Positions 61,190 through 64,000 of a stretch of DNA of 64,000 nucleotides are shown in pieces. Numbering within the stretch: the stretch's first letter is position 1; each line of letters begins with the position of its first letter. This DNA is from Oryzias latipes (taxonomy: Eukaryota > Chordata > Actinopteri > Beloniformes > Adrianichthyidae): positions 24,798,955 through 24,862,954 of the forward strand of contig NC_019866.2 in assembly GCF_002234675.1 (NCBI RefSeq), in the 5' to 3' direction. A program made the position numbers and the translations under genes. The notes beneath the pieces were generated by a model that made no database searches, was not told the DNA's origin, and saw only the letters and a list, made by a program, of their open reading frames with translations.

Positions 61190-64000
61190 GGAAGAGACTT
61201 TACCGTCATGAGAAAGTGAGACATGGACAGCACCTTCACATCCATCCAGCACTACCTCTCTGACAGCCTGGGCAACTCCAGGCCTGGGGGGCCTCTGTGT
61301 CTGCATGTTTTCTGGATTTCATTGCCCCAGATAATCAGCTGGGGGGTTGTGGGGCCGACACACACCCAGCTGATTACCTGGTCCAGGTGTGTCCAGGTAA
61401 TCAAGCATGCCAGCTCAGGGTTTGTTGGAAAACAAGCAGGAATTCATCCCCCAGCCCCTCCCTGCTTTACAGTCACCTTTACAAGTCGACTTTTGCTGAA
61501 ATGTAACCGCCGTTCCATTCTCCCTCTCTAGTATCTGACGGGTCATTGGGGTCACACCCCATTCTGGTTCATTCTCTGCAGGACCACCACATTTGGAATG
61601 AAGAATGAACAATATGACGGCCTGGGAGAGCAGACTGTGGAGTGTCAGTGACATGCTTTTTATGTAAATGGACCCTTTTTAGAAAAAGAAAACAATTTGA
61701 CTTCCAACCCGGTTTATCCTTTGGGGTCACGGGGCGGCTGGAGTCTAACCCGGGGTGGAGGCAGGGTTCACCCCGGACATGCCCCCAGTCTGTCGCAGGA
61801 CAGGAAGAAGTACATTTACATGTAAATACCTCTGACACTTCATTGTGTTATTCATTGTGTTTTAGTGCCATTTGTTATCTGTTATCTTATGGTAATAAAG
61901 CCCTTTTCTTGTCATGGGATGCATTAAAGTTCCGTCTTCTTCTGGATGCAGTTTTCCAACCTTAAAACAGAAATTACTGGCTCACTTTAAAACCTTTTCA
62001 TGGTCATAATTGTATTTTTTTTATATATATGTCTCACAAAGAGGGGCAAGGTCCCTTTTAGCTGCCAGTGTTATCTAGGCCCTTTTTTATGAATCCTCCT
62101 TAACTTGTTTCAAACTAGTTTCAAAACCTGTTTTGAGGTTTTGTTTTTTTAACGATGACAGTGGTGGGGTTTGGTTTAATAAATTGGTTAAAAGGTTAAA
62201 AATCCACAGACTGCAGGTAAAGATCAGCCATTTCAGTCACGACTCTTCAAACCAAACCACACGGCTTTTGTTGCATGAAGCTGGCAAAACTTATACTTTA
62301 AGTTTTCAGTGGCTACAGGGAATTTGTGCTTAAACTTTCACAGGAGCTCAGATTAGGATTTGGATTAGGGTTAACAGAAAGTTACACTCTTGCATTTTTT
62401 TAATGAATGTCTAAAATAAGGCTGAAGGTGTTCAAAGGCTGATGTGGTAACTTTAGTTTCCAGAACGCCATCCAGTAATGAACAGCTTCACACTCATTTT
62501 TAATGGGGTTTGTCTCATGGAGGAGCTTCATTTCATATCATATTCTTTCTGAAATATCTGAATCTCTGAGGAACAAAGATTAGCAGACGGACTCGAATGT
62601 CAGCCAAAATAATATGTTGTTGCTGTTCATCTTTTGGTAAATCCCATCAGAGATCGCCACAGCTGTCGCACAGTTATGTCATCAGATGCTCTTCCTGACA
62701 CAACCCTGTATTTTACCCGGGCTGGGGACAGGCACAGGAAGACCAAGACTTGGGCCACGTGGAAGGAAAATTCTTCTCCTTCATTTCAGAACTGGCCCCT
62801 CCCACCGTGACCACCTAAGCAAGATTTTATTAGCAGTTCAGATACGTTTATAAAGATTAAAATAGTTTTTATCAACACTGTAAAAACAGACCCCCAAGAA
62901 ATACATAAAAATTCTTACCATTTCAAACTTTCCTTTAAATAGGAAAAAAAATGTGCCAATGTGGAAAGAAAACAGTTTTACCAAGAATTCTTATTTTCAA
63001 GAAAAAAAACTAGACGTGTTTAGTTCAGATCGTTTCGTTGTGAAAAACTGAGATAAGATTATTTTTCTTGCCAGACAGAAAATGAAACGATTTTTCTTCA
63101 AACGAGTCTTTTTACTGTCTTAAAATTCCGTGTTGGCGGTGAAGCTTAACCAGCTGGTGAAGCACGCAGCTTAGATCCGCTTTCTGAACGTCTCTCTGAT
63201 TGAACGTGATCATTGTGGAAGTGTGACATCAGACGTGAGCGTTGAGCAACTTCTTTGGAGGGTTGATCAACCGTGGAGCCTCCACCTGTTTCCAGTTGGC
63301 AGTGAGCTCTCAGCCAATGAGGCTGGAGGTGTGTTGTTGTCAGTGTGCTTTCACATAATGGCTCGCCCATCCTCTGATGGTCAGGCTGAACAAATATTCA
63401 GTTGGGATGGAAACAAAAACTTGGAGGTGCAGACAAAAGAATAGCTGGAATCAACAAAAGACTCTGGTTCCTGTAAATGAAGCGATCTCTTTTTCTTGGA
63501 ACTGGAGTTCTTGCCAAAATTTCATCACCACGGAGACAGAGCAGACAGGTGTGACGATGCACCCCCCCCCCCTCCAAAAAGCAGAGATAAGTGGCACCTT
63601 TGTTATTTTGATCAGTCTGTCTGACAGCCACCCACTGCGCTTAGCTTCAAACTGGTAGATCTGGATCTGGCCTGAAGCAGACCAACATTTTCCTCTGATA
63701 AGCCCCTCATGTTGGACTGTTTAGCTTTGCCATCAGCTGTAAGCAGACAAGACTGGGGAGGAGCTCAGGGGCCTTCAGGTGCACCGGTTCCTGTCTGACA
63801 GCACACGTGAAGACCCTGCACCAAGGATTAATGAAACTTGCAACAAACTCATAAACACCATTAAAAAATGGGGGAGGAGCCCCGAGGGCAGACAGTTGGA
63901 GCAAACACGCCTTAGTGCTGCCACTCAAAGAAGTTGGATGACAGACAGGAAGCTCCTCAGGCTAATTATTAAGGGGAATTAATGACAGAGACTGCTGTAC
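61190..64000. other. Upstream of trpm4 exon 2; no gene confirmed
   Basis: Should hold the trpm4 first coding exon or lead to it. No minus-strand ATG followed within a few codons by a phase-0 donor was convincing. Repeat-like pieces at 61690-61800 (ggggtcacggggcggctgga) and 62640-62770 (gggctggggacaggcacagg) are common in fish. The rest is unassigned. Confidence 0.45.

Noticed and set aside
61207-61212. Minus-strand ATG ACG before gtaaag as a trpm4 start exon
   Set aside because: The implied intron would be only about 24 bases, and the ATG is out of frame with the exon if unspliced.
62760-62800. Minus-strand ATG with a Lys/Glu-rich start as a trpm4 first exon
   Set aside because: No phase-0 donor follows it, and the surrounding bases belong to a common fish repeat (ggctggggacaggcacagg).

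Overview
The window looks like teleost fish nuclear DNA. It has split genes with GT-AG introns, many small inverted-repeat DNA transposons, Tc1 and Harbinger remnants, a chromoviral Ty3/gypsy fragment and long CA-rich arrays. Protein sequences and gene order are fish-like; medaka (Oryzias) or a close relative is my guess from the repeat style, not proven. Four protein genes were rebuilt exon by exon by following splice sites and reading phase.

Layout. (1) 0.7-3.6 kb, + strand: ppp1r35, a protein phosphatase 1 regulatory/centriole protein of 279 aa. (2) 4.6-8.2 kb, - strand: complete prmt1, the main type I protein arginine methyltransferase, 348 aa in 10 coding exons, tail-to-tail with ppp1r35. 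(3) 11.8-17.1 kb, - strand: a six-exon gene for a signal peptide, about 139 almost uninterrupted aspartates, a cysteine-rich domain like the C-terminus of the sarcoplasmic reticulum histidine-rich calcium-binding protein (HRC), and a second short Asp run. This matches fish aspolin. (4) 30.7-61.2 kb, - strand: trpm4, a Ca2+-activated monovalent cation channel, 25 coding exons giving 1203 aa; only a very short first coding exon is missing.

In human, PRMT1, HRC and TRPM4 also share 19q13.33, so the block is an old synteny group. HRC and TRPM4 both concern calcium in muscle, but nothing in the sequence shows that the genes are co-regulated.

The rest is intergenic or intronic and rich in repeats: a deleted Sushi-like gypsy element (19.1-21.3 kb), three piggyBac-type MITEs with TTAA ends, a hAT MITE with a perfect 8-bp target duplication (45.9-46.6 kb), a Tigger-like MITE (23.0-23.8 kb), a Harbinger remnant with a broken Myb-like gene (50.1-51.4 kb), two Tc1 remnants head to head (35.6-38.4 kb) in which a transposase segment has become a 44-bp tandem array, a LINE fragment (57.9-58.3 kb), and two arrays of about 1.2 kb in trpm4 introns. 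No tRNA, rRNA or CRISPR was seen.

The most interesting locus is the polyaspartate/HRC gene. Its first exon alone would make a secreted poly-Asp protein if intron 1 is retained, because a stop lies four codons past the donor. Splicing adds the cysteine-rich domain.
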